Below are positions 6,889 through 13,959 of a DNA stretch of 16,073 nucleotides, piece by piece. Positions within the stretch are counted from its first letter, which is position 1, and each line of letters starts with the position of its first letter. The translations under genes and the position numbers were made by a program. The notes under the pieces are model-generated. The model was not told the DNA's origin. It made no database searches and saw only the letters and a program-made list of their open reading frames with translations. The stretch is from G020350405 sp964513655 (lineage in GTDB: Bacteria > Planctomycetota > Phycisphaerae > Sedimentisphaerales > Anaerobacaceae): the NCBI GenBank assembly GCA_964513655.1, contig CAZENQ010000065.1, positions 1 to 16,073 of the forward strand, written 5' to 3'.

Positions 6889-7431
6889 ATGCGATGGTAC
6901 GTCTTACGAGTTGCGGCAAATAAGGAAGAGCAGGTTAGAGAGGCCCTTTCGCAAAAGGTGCAAAGGGAAGGTCTCGGCAGCGTTGTCGGCAGGATAGAGG
7001 TTCCGGTTGAGCAGATTAAGCGTATCCGAAGTGGTAGGCAAACGGTTCATAAGCGAAAGCTCTATCCCGGCTATGTTTTTATGGAAGTGGAGCCTACGGA
7101 GGATGGCCGAGTCCCGGAAAAAGCATGGTTTGTTATCAAGGAGACCTCCGGAGTGGGTGATTTTATCGGCACGGAAGGGGTCCCGAGCCCGATGCGGGAC
7201 ACAGACGTGGCCAAGATGCTTTTGGAGGCGGAGAAGCCTGAGGAGGGACCAAGCATCAAGGTCGAGTTTGAAAAAGGTGATTTGATTAAAATTCGAGAAG
7301 GCGCGTTTGAGAACTTTGAAGGTACGGTTGAATCGATTGATTCGGAGCGGGGGATTGTGAAGGTAATTGTTGCGATATTCGGCCGCAGTACGCCGCTGGA
7401 TATAGAGTATTGGCAGATTGAAAAGTTGTAA
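6889..7431 (+). CDS. nusG: Transcription termination/antitermination protein NusG
   Basis: Binds RNA polymerase through its N-terminal NGN domain and contacts Rho or ribosomal S10 through its C-terminal KOW domain. The product has 180 residues, close to E. coli NusG (181). The NGN domain begins WYVLRVAANKEEQV (3-16) and includes KRKLYPGYVFMEV (55-67). The KOW domain (about 127-180) contains KGDLIKIREGAFENFEGTV and IFGRSTPLDIEY. ATG at 6889 is preceded by AGAGG (6877-6881); an upstream in-frame start at 6868 would add seven residues that the family lacks. It continues the secE unit and precedes rplK by 53 bp. Confidence 0.96.
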   Translation: MRWYVLRVAANKEEQVREALSQKVQREGLGSVVGRIEVPVEQIKRIRSGRQTVHKRKLYPGYVFMEVEPTEDGRVPEKAWFVIKETSGVGDFIGTEGVPSPMRDTDVAKMLLEAEKPEEGPSIKVEFEKGDLIKIREGAFENFEGTVESIDSERGIVKVIVAIFGRSTPLDIEYWQIEKL

Positions 7432-7484
7432 GTTTAGATTGTATTGTGTTTGCGTAAGGCAATGTACCAGTTGTAGGTAGAGTA

Positions 7485-7913
7485 ATGGCCAAAGAAGTAG
7501 TAGCGAAGATTAAACTGCAAGCGCCTGGCGGGCAGGCGACACCGGCCCCTCCGATAGGACCTGCTTTGGGTCAACACGGTGTTAATATCGGCCAGTTCGT
7601 TTCGCAGTTCAATGAACGGACCAAAGAGCTCAACGGGACAATAGTGCCGGTTGTAATAACCCTCTACAAGGACAAGAGCTTTACCTTTGAGGTCAAGAGT
7701 CCGCCGGCGGCGGTTCTGCTGAAGCAGGCTGCGGAACTTGCAAAGGGAAGTGGCGTTCCGAATAAAGAAAAGGTCGGGAAAATCACTTCCGAGCAACTGC
7801 GTAAAATTGCGGAGACTAAGTTCAAGGATTTGAATGCGTATGATTTGGACCGGGCCGAAAGGATTATTGCGGGAACCGCCCGAAGCATGGGTATAGAGAT
7901 AATTGATAGCTGA
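7485..7913 (+). CDS. rplK: 50S ribosomal protein L11
   Basis: Forms the GTPase-associated centre with 23S rRNA and the L10-L12 stalk. At 142 residues it is exactly the family length. The N-terminal domain has the signature PAPPIGPALGQHGVNI (20-35), and the C-terminal rRNA-binding domain ends NAYDLDRAERIIAGTARSMGI. The start MAKEVVAKIKLQ is the usual one. It is 30 bp ahead of rplA. Confidence 0.98.
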   Translation: MAKEVVAKIKLQAPGGQATPAPPIGPALGQHGVNIGQFVSQFNERTKELNGTIVPVVITLYKDKSFTFEVKSPPAAVLLKQAAELAKGSGVPNKEKVGKITSEQLRKIAETKFKDLNAYDLDRAERIIAGTARSMGIEIIDS

Positions 7914-7943
7914 TGAATTCGATGGCCAGTTGAAAGTGTCTTT

Positions 7944-8621
7944 ATGGTAGTAAGAAGTAAAAGGTATAAAGAGGAATCGCAGCAGCTAAGTAAAGAACCG
8001 ATGAGTTTGGCCGAGGCGGTCGAAAAAGTCAAGTCGTTCAACTTGGTCAAGTTTGACCAGAGCGTGGAATGTGTGCTGCAATTGGGTATCGACCCCAAGC
8101 AGGCCGACCAGCTGGTCCGGGGGTCGGTATCTTTGCCTCACGGGATAGGTAAACAGAAGAAGGTTGTCGCTTTCTGCGAGGACTCAGACGTTGAAGCGGT
8201 GCGGGCGGCCGGTGCTCTTGAAGCCGGCTGCGATGAGCTGATAAAAAAGGTTGCCGACGGCTGGCTGGATTTTGATGTGGCCGTTGCCTCGCCGAAGGTA
8301 ATGGGCAAGGTGGGTAAGCTTGGTCGGGTTCTCGGCCCGCTGGGGAAGATGCCTACACCGAAAAACGGGACGGTGACTGCGGATGTCGCGACAGCAGTGG
8401 CCGAATTTGCCGCCGGCAAAGTCGAATTTAGGAATGACGCGGGAGGCAATGTTCACGTGGTGGTCGGCAAGCAGAGCTTCGAGGCTGCAAAGCTGATCGA
8501 CAATATCGAGGCTTTTCTCTCGCATATGAAGAAGATCAGGCCGTCCGCGGCGAAAGGAGCATTCATAAAAAAAATGTGTTTATCTGCGACAATGAGCCCG
8601 AGCATATTAGTTAGCGTTTAA
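7944..8621 (+). CDS. rplA: 50S ribosomal protein L1
   Basis: Protein of the mobile L1 stalk that guides deacylated tRNA out of the E site; in many bacteria it also represses its own mRNA. At 225 residues it is full length. The signature MGKVGKLGRVLGPLGKMP (120-137) is intact, as is the C-terminal SAAKGAFIKKMCLSATMSP. The start MVVRSKRYKE fits the family, although the upstream ribosome-binding site is weak. It follows rplK closely. A 114-bp gap separates it from rplJ. Confidence 0.97.
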   Translation: MVVRSKRYKEESQQLSKEPMSLAEAVEKVKSFNLVKFDQSVECVLQLGIDPKQADQLVRGSVSLPHGIGKQKKVVAFCEDSDVEAVRAAGALEAGCDELIKKVADGWLDFDVAVASPKVMGKVGKLGRVLGPLGKMPTPKNGTVTADVATAVAEFAAGKVEFRNDAGGNVHVVVGKQSFEAAKLIDNIEAFLSHMKKIRPSAAKGAFIKKMCLSATMSPSILVSV

Positions 8622-8687
8622 GAAAAGGTTTTACTGTTCCGAGGTTAGCGATTAGTTAAAAGTCAAGAGCTGTTAAAAAAAGGGTTT

Positions 8688-8711
8688 CCAATCACAGTTT
8701 ATTGTGTCTGG
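8688..8711 (+). promoter_or_regulatory. Possible hairpin in the rplJ leader
   Basis: CCA (8688-8690) and CACA (8693-8696) pair with TGTG (8703-8706) and TGG (8709-8711) around a 6-nt loop, with a symmetric 2x2 internal loop. Many bacteria bind L10 or L10-L12 to an RNA leader just before rplJ. I do not see the typical L10-leader consensus, so the assignment rests on position only. Confidence 0.25.
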
Positions 8712-8735
8712 TGGCCTGCTATTGAAAGCAAGAAG

Positions 8736-9269
8736 ATGAGCAAATATGTAAAAGGATTACTGCAGTCGGAACTTGAAAAGAAGATTGTCGGCGAGAACAT
8801 CAGGGATTTCTTGGTTGTCAGTACGAGAGGTGTCAGCGGTGTCGACAATAATCTGATGCGAGGTGAGCTGAAAGAAAAAGGTATCAGATTATCGATAGTG
8901 AAGAATTCACTGTTTATAAAGGCATTGCGTAATTGCCAGATGGAACCCGCAGCGGTTTTGTTCAGTGGGCCCTGTGCTATTGCTTATGGCGGCGACAGCA
9001 TGGTCGACGTTGCAAAAGAGATGGTTGGGTGGGGCGAGAGGGTTCCGGCGATAGAGATTAAAGGAGGTTTTCTGGATGGCTCTGTATTAGACGCGAAAGC
9101 ATCGGAAGGGCTTTCGAAGATGCCGACGCGAGCGGAGTTGCAGGGCGAGCTTGCCGGCCTGGCACAGTCGCCGGCGAGAAGATTGGCCGCCACTTTTGGG
9201 GCCGCTGCAGGCATTCTCGCTGGTTGCATAGAGGCTGTCATAGAAAGGTGCGAGAAGCAGGCGGCCTAA
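8736..9269 (+). CDS. rplJ: 50S ribosomal protein L10
   Basis: Base of the ribosomal stalk; its C-terminal helix carries L7/L12 dimers. The product has 177 residues, a typical length. The N-terminal rRNA-binding domain shows the family pattern DFLVVSTRGVSGVDNNLMR and SIVKNSLFIKAL. The middle has the ELAGLAQSPARRLA segment, and the last helix ILAGCIEAVIERCEKQAA would bind L12. The ribosome-binding site is weak (GAAAG about 8724). A 182-bp gap follows before rplL. Confidence 0.95.
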   Translation: MSKYVKGLLQSELEKKIVGENIRDFLVVSTRGVSGVDNNLMRGELKEKGIRLSIVKNSLFIKALRNCQMEPAAVLFSGPCAIAYGGDSMVDVAKEMVGWGERVPAIEIKGGFLDGSVLDAKASEGLSKMPTRAELQGELAGLAQSPARRLAATFGAAAGILAGCIEAVIERCEKQAA

Positions 9270-9300
9270 ATAGAAGTAAGAGCTAAAAGGTGAAAAGGAA

Positions 9301-9316
9301 TCCCGCTGTCGCGGGA
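9301..9316 (+). repeat. Perfect GC-rich hairpin in the rplJ-rplL gap
   Basis: TCCCGC (9301-9306) pairs perfectly with GCGGGA (9311-9316) around TGTC. The sequence resembles a common dispersed REP-like palindrome (ATTCCCGC...GCGGGAAT). In this place it could also be an attenuator or an RNase processing site that sets the ratio of L10 to L12. No T-run follows, so it is not a standard terminator. Confidence 0.45.
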
Positions 9317-9405
9317 ATGGCAAAAAAGGAGAGTCTGGAAAATCAAGGATTATGTTGCTTGTATGGTTGCCCCCTGTTTTTGGTAATGGGGTTAAACGGA
9401 ACGGC

Positions 9406-9419
9406 GTAGTTTCGGCTAC
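9406..9419 (+). promoter_or_regulatory. Small hairpin with TTCG loop before rplL
   Basis: GTAGT (9406-9410) pairs with GCTAC (9415-9419), with one wobble pair, closing a TTCG tetraloop. UUCG loops are unusually stable in RNA. It sits 19 nt before the rplL ribosome-binding site AGGAG (9438-9442) and could shape initiation or protect the 5' end of a processed rplL message. Confidence 0.35.
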
Positions 9420-9451
9420 CATCAAGCCTTAGCTGATAGGAGTTAACAGAG

Positions 9452-10054
9452 ATGGCGAAAGAGCAAGAAAAGGAAGCTAAAGAAGCGGGAAAAACGCAGG
9501 AACCTAAGGATGTACCGGAGGCCAAAGAACCTGAACTGGCACAGCAAGCCAAGGACGTAAAGGAAGTCAAAGAAGCCAAGAAGGTGAAAGAACCTGAACT
9601 TGCAAAGCAAACCAAGCAGGCAAAGGAAGCCAAAGAGGCCAAGAAGGCTGAAGGAGCAAAGAAATGGAGCGGCGAGGTTAAGAAGCTTGGTGACAAGATA
9701 GTTGCCCTTACATTGATGCAGGCCAAAGAGCTTGGCGATTATCTAAAGGAAGAATATGGCATTGAGCCGGCCGCTGGCGGAGCCGTTATGATGGCCGGAC
9801 CGGCTGTGGCGGCAGGCGCAGCAGCTGAGGAAGCTGAGGAGAAGACCAGCTTTGACGTAATCCTCAAGGAAATCGGCGACAAGAAGATTCAGGTTATCAA
9901 GGAAGTGAGGGCTTTGACGGCATTGGGATTGAAAGAAGCCAAGGACCTTGTAGACAGCGCTCCCAAACCGGTTAAGGAAGGCCTGAGCAAAGAGGATGCC
10001 GAAGCCGCCCAGAAGCAGCTTGAAGCCGTAGGTGCGGTGGTTGAGTTAGCGTAG
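9452..10054 (+). CDS. rplL: 50S ribosomal protein L7/L12 with a Lys/Glu/Ala-rich N-terminal extension
   Basis: Stalk protein that recruits translational GTPases. Usual length is 120-130 residues; this one has 200. Residues about 72-200 are a normal L12: N-terminal dimerisation domain (KLGDKIVALTLMQAKEL), Ala/Gly-rich hinge (107-128) and C-terminal domain (KTSFDVILKEIGDKKIQVIKEV, then LGLKEAKDLVDSAPKPVKEG). Residues 1-71 have no counterpart in standard L12. They contain 20 Lys, 17 acidic residues and 13 Ala, with no Arg and no aromatic residue. A 21-residue unit beginning KEPELA occurs twice in tandem (25-45 and 46-66, 15 of 21 identical). The ATG at 9452 is backed by a well-placed AGGAG (9438-9442), and no ATG lies near the canonical domain start, so the extension is probably translated. 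It is likely helical and charged. Its effect on L10 binding is unknown. Confidence 0.93.
   Translation: MAKEQEKEAKEAGKTQEPKDVPEAKEPELAQQAKDVKEVKEAKKVKEPELAKQTKQAKEAKEAKKAEGAKKWSGEVKKLGDKIVALTLMQAKELGDYLKEEYGIEPAAGGAVMMAGPAVAAGAAAEEAEEKTSFDVILKEIGDKKIQVIKEVRALTALGLKEAKDLVDSAPKPVKEGLSKEDAEAAQKQLEAVGAVVELA
9524..9649 (+). repeat. 63-bp in-frame tandem duplication inside rplL
   Basis: Two adjacent 63-bp units (9524-9586 and 9587-9649) each encode a 21-residue unit starting KEPELA. They differ at both silent and amino-acid-changing sites, so the duplication is not recent. Confidence 0.75.
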
Positions 10055-10109
10055 GGTGTGTGGTTATGGGTTATGAACTCGTAGTCAATAAATGATGAAG
10101 GAGTTTGAG

Positions 10110-13100
10110 ATGGTTTCACAAACCGTCCGTAATTTTGGCAAGGTCCGTGATGTTGTTGGGATTCCGGACTTGGTAGCAATACAAAAAGGAAGTTACGAGC
10201 GCTTTCTACAAAAAGACACTGCACCAACCAGGAGAAAGTGTTTCGGGCTCGAAGGTTTGTTCTGTGAGATATTTCCGGTTGTAAACTACGACAGTACGAT
10301 GCGTTTGGAATATCTCTATTACGAACTGGAGAAACCGCGTTATACGCCCACGGAGTGCCGGCAATTACGGCTGACTTACGGGTATCCGCTAAAAATCTGT
10401 TGTAGGCTGCATCGCAAAGAGGGCGAAGATTTGGCTGAGCAGACAATATATCTTGGTGAGATGCCGGTTATGATAGGCGGCGGAGAGTTCATCATCAACG
10501 GTGCCGAGCGTGTCATAGTCAGCCAATTGCACCGAAGTCCTGGTGTTGATTTCCTTATCGAGAGCAAGGAGGGCGATAGGGTGTTGCACGGCGGCAGAAT
10601 CATACCCGAAAGGGGAAGTTGGATAGAGATTGGCGTGACACGCAAGGATGTTCTGGTCGTAAAGATTGACCAGTCCAGCAGAATACCGGCAACCCTTTTT
10701 CTGCGAGCAATAGCTTCTGAGTATGGTACCACTGAGCAAATTCTGCGGCTTTTTTATCCGACAAAGACTGTTCCAGTAAACAAGCTCACGCCCGCTATGT
10801 GGGCGGTCGGGCCAGTTGTGGACTCAGAGACTGGCGAAATCATTGTAAAAGCCGCCAGGCAAATCGGAGATACGGTTTCGGTAATCCAGCAAAGTGGTAT
10901 GAAGAGGCTCGAGGTTATCGAGCAAGTACGCGATGCCATCATTTTAAACACTCTGGCAGAGGATGATTGTCAAAGCCACGAGCAGGCGTTGTTAAAGTTT
11001 TATATGAGATTAAGACCCGGCAATCCGCCCAATGAGAAAAAGGCAAAGACCTTCTTTACCGAGAAATTCTCTGATTCTAACCGCTACCGTCTGGGCAAAG
11101 TCGGCAGGTTCAGATTAAATCGGAAGTTTGAGCAGACAGCAGATGAGAACGAGATGACGCTTAGGCCGGAAGATTTTCTCAATACAATGAATTACATAGT
11201 GGCTTTACGAAATAACGAAGGACTGACTGACGATATTGACCATTTGGGCAACAGAAGATTGCGTACGATTGATGAGCTGGCATCTGATGAAATTAGAAAG
11301 GGGCTGCTGAAACTTCGCAAGACCGTCCAGGAGCGAATGAGCATGAAAAGGGATATTGATGAATCGATGCGCATAGCGGACCTGGTAAATTCCAAGAGTG
11401 TATCGAGCAGCATTAATTATTTCTTCGGCCGCGGTGAGTTGAGCCAGATTGTTGACCAGACCAACGCTTTAAGTCAATTGACCCATGAAAGGCGATTGTC
11501 TGCTCTCGGCCCCGGCGGCCTGAACAGAAGGCGGGCGGGCTTTGAAGTCCGCGACGTTCATATCAGCCATTATGGTAGAATCTGTCCGATTGAGACACCG
11601 GAGGGTACAAATATTGGTTTGATTGCCTCGTTGGCCATATTTGCTACGGTGGACGAGTACGGGTTTCTGCTTACGCCGTACCGTAAAGTCAAAGGCGGTA
11701 AGGTCACAGATGAAGTGGATTATTTGCGTGCTGATGACGATATGAGGGCGATAATTGCTGCACCGAGCACGGCTGATCCGGAGACAAGCACAATTCACGA
11801 GGGTATGGTTTTGGCCATGAAGGAGGGTGAACTGGCGCAGGTCTCAAGTGGCGAGGTCGACTATGTTGATGTTTCGGCCAAGCAAATTGTTGGTGTTTCT
11901 GCTTCGCTTATTCCGTTCCTGGAGCACGATGATGCTAACCGAGCTTTGATGGGTTCGAATATGCAGCGTCAGGCTGTCCCGCTTCTAAAAACCGAGCCGC
12001 CTCTGGTCGGCACTGGTATGGAAGAAGTTGTTGGGAGGAATTCAAGCATGGTTGTCCGTGCAAAAAGTGGCGGTGTGGTGACGGCGGTGGACGCCACCAA
12101 GATAGTCATAGATCATACTGACGAATATAAACTTGCCAAGTTTGTTGGGTTGAACGAAAGGACCTGTCTCAGTCAAAAGCCTATAGTTGGACTCGGAGAC
12201 AAAGTTCAGAAAGGGCAGATAATTGCAGACGGTGGGGGCACTGCGGACGGTGTATTGGCCCTTGGTAAGAATGTGCTTGTGGGCTTTGTCTCCTTTGATG
12301 GTTTTAACTTCGAAGATGCAATTATTATCAGTGAAAAACTTGTCAAGAATGATAGTTTCACGAGTATTCACATTGACGAATTCACAGCGGAAGTTCGTGA
12401 GACCCGTCTTGGAAGAGAAGAATTTACCTGTGATATCCCCAATGTCAGCGAGAAGGCGCTTCGAAACCTTGATGAACACGGAGTAATCCGAGAGGGAACG
12501 AGAGTTTGCCCCGGTGATATTCTGGTAGGCAAAGTCGTACCCAAGAGCAAGACCGAACTGACGCCCGAAGAGAAACTGCTGCACGCCATATTTGGAAGGG
12601 CGGGAGAGGATGTCAAAAACGACTCACTGGAGTTGCCCAGCGGATATGAGGGGGTGGTGATAAGAACTGAACGTTTCACCAGACGAGGAGCTGGTGGCGA
12701 GGAACAAAAAAAGGCTCATAGGGCACAGATAAAACAGTATGAAAGAGATATGCGGGCCAAGGAGTGCATGGTATTCAAGCAAATGATAGAGGCCATTAAT
12801 AAGAAATTCGATGTCAATATCGTCGATTCATCCACGCGACAGAAAGTCGGTGTCAGCGAAGATGATGAGGTTGTTTATGAGCAGGTGGAGAACTTCAATA
12901 TTAAGTGGGTCAAGCCCGCCTCAGCCCGTGATGAAGTACAGAAAATCGCAGATAAGTTCTGGAAGAAGATTGCAGAAATTCAGGAAGAGAAGAATCGCAG
13001 GATCGACAGTCTCAAGCATGGTGATGAGCTGGCCAGTGGTGTGCTGGAGATGGTGAAGGTTTACGTTGCGACCAAAAGGACGTTGTCAATCGGAGACAAG

Positions 13101-13868
13101 ATGGCCGGTCGCCACGGAAATAAGGGTGTGATTGCCAAGATTATGCCCGAAGAGGATATGCCGTTCCTTGAAGATGGTACAAGTCTTGACATACTGCTGA
13201 ATCCTCTGGGTGTGCCGAGCCGAATGAATTTAGGTCAGATTTTGGAAACTCATCTTGGCTGGGCTGCAAAGGTCTTGGGCTTTAAGGCTATTACGCCGGT
13301 TTTCGATGGTGCTACTGAAGCTGACATCGAGGAACTTACGACCGAGGCAAATGAGCTTATGAGGCGGCGAAAGGCCGAATTGGAAGAAAGTAAGCAATCG
13401 CCACCCCATGATGAGTATTTTGTGAATGTCCCGCGTGCCTTGAAGACACAATTGTACGATGGCAGGACGGGCGAGCCCTTTGACCAGGCTACCACCATAG
13501 GATACATCTATATGATGAAGCTGCATCATCTTGTTGATGACAAGATACATGCCAGGGCAACCGGGCCGTATAGCCTGATTACCCAGCAGCCGTTAGGCGG
13601 CAAGGCCAGAACCGGCGGACAGAGGTTTGGCGAGATGGAAGTTTGGGCCCTGGAGGGCTACGGAGCCGCTTATACCCTGCAGGAGATGCTGACGGTCAAG
13701 AGCGATGACGTCGAGGGCCGCACAAAAATTTATGAATCAATGGTAAAAGGCGCAAATAGACTTGAGGCCGGTACGCCGCTTTCCTTCGACGTGTTGTGCA
13801 ATGAGATAAGAGGATTGGGATTGAACATTCAGCTTGAAAAGAAACGCCTCGGAGGCACTACGCTGTAA
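10110..13868 (+). CDS. rpoB: DNA-directed RNA polymerase subunit beta
   Basis: Catalytic-core subunit of RNA polymerase, complete at 1252 residues. Recognisable blocks in order: the N-terminal VRNFGKVRDV; the rifampicin-pocket segment from L444 (with D449, H459 and S464 matching E. coli D516, H526 and S531), continuing as SALGPGGL and CPIETPEGTNIGLI; the NFEDAIIISE block; GDKMAGRHGNKG (995-1006) followed by NPLGVPSRMNLGQILETHLG; and the C-terminal GGQRFGEMEVWALEGYGAAY and SFDVLCNEIRGLGLNI. The main contacts of the rifampicin pocket are unchanged, so the sequence gives no clear sign of resistance. Start: ATG at 10110 is preferred because AAGGAG (10098-10103) lies 6 nt before it. The ATGs at 10092 and 10095 lie upstream of that site. 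It follows rplL by 55 bp. Confidence 0.97.
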   Translation: MVSQTVRNFGKVRDVVGIPDLVAIQKGSYERFLQKDTAPTRRKCFGLEGLFCEIFPVVNYDSTMRLEYLYYELEKPRYTPTECRQLRLTYGYPLKICCRLHRKEGEDLAEQTIYLGEMPVMIGGGEFIINGAERVIVSQLHRSPGVDFLIESKEGDRVLHGGRIIPERGSWIEIGVTRKDVLVVKIDQSSRIPATLFLRAIASEYGTTEQILRLFYPTKTVPVNKLTPAMWAVGPVVDSETGEIIVKAARQIGDTVSVIQQSGMKRLEVIEQVRDAIILNTLAEDDCQSHEQALLKFYMRLRPGNPPNEKKAKTFFTEKFSDSNRYRLGKVGRFRLNRKFEQTADENEMTLRPEDFLNTMNYIVALRNNEGLTDDIDHLGNRRLRTIDELASDEIRKGLLKLRKTVQERMSMKRDIDESMRIADLVNSKSVSSSINYFFGRGELSQIVDQTNALSQLTHERRLSALGPGGLNRRRAGFEVRDVHISHYGRICPIETPEGTNIGLIASLAIFATVDEYGFLLTPYRKVKGGKVTDEVDYLRADDDMRAIIAAPSTADPETSTIHEGMVLAMKEGELAQVSSGEVDYVDVSAKQIVGVSASLIPFLEHDDANRALMGSNMQRQAVPLLKTEPPLVGTGMEEVVGRNSSMVVRAKSGGVVTAVDATKIVIDHTDEYKLAKFVGLNERTCLSQKPIVGLGDKVQKGQIIADGGGTADGVLALGKNVLVGFVSFDGFNFEDAIIISEKLVKNDSFTSIHIDEFTAEVRETRLGREEFTCDIPNVSEKALRNLDEHGVIREGTRVCPGDILVGKVVPKSKTELTPEEKLLHAIFGRAGEDVKNDSLELPSGYEGVVIRTERFTRRGAGGEEQKKAHRAQIKQYERDMRAKECMVFKQMIEAINKKFDVNIVDSSTRQKVGVSEDDEVVYEQVENFNIKWVKPASARDEVQKIADKFWKKIAEIQEEKNRRIDSLKHGDELASGVLEMVKVYVATKRTLSIGDKMAGRHGNKGVIAKIMPEEDMPFLEDGTSLDILLNPLGVPSRMNLGQILETHLGWAAKVLGFKAITPVFDGATEADIEELTTEANELMRRRKAELEESKQSPPHDEYFVNVPRALKTQLYDGRTGEPFDQATTIGYIYMMKLHHLVDDKIHARATGPYSLITQQPLGGKARTGGQRFGEMEVWALEGYGAAYTLQEMLTVKSDDVEGRTKIYESMVKGANRLEAGTPLSFDVLCNEIRGLGLNIQLEKKRLGGTTL

Positions 13869-13959
13869 AATGACGAGAAGTGAGAGTGCTATAGATGAGA
13901 AGTGGTGAGGCTAAATACGACGGTTTTTGGTTTTAATCGACTTAAGGAGTTGACCTTAA

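Noticed and set aside
9317..9409. 30-codon frame (MAKKESLENQG...) between rplJ and rplL, possibly a leader peptide
   Set aside because: The ATG directly abuts the hairpin with no ribosome-binding site, and the stop lies inside the second hairpin. No amino-acid run suggests attenuation.
10092..10109. Upstream ATG starts for rpoB
   Set aside because: The AAGGAG ribosome-binding site lies downstream of these ATGs and fits the ATG at 10110; the extra residues have no family counterpart.
11431..11520. Natural rifampicin resistance in RpoB
   Set aside because: The main resistance positions (equivalents of D516, H526 and S531) have the sensitive-type residues. Nearby substitutions are ordinary between phyla.
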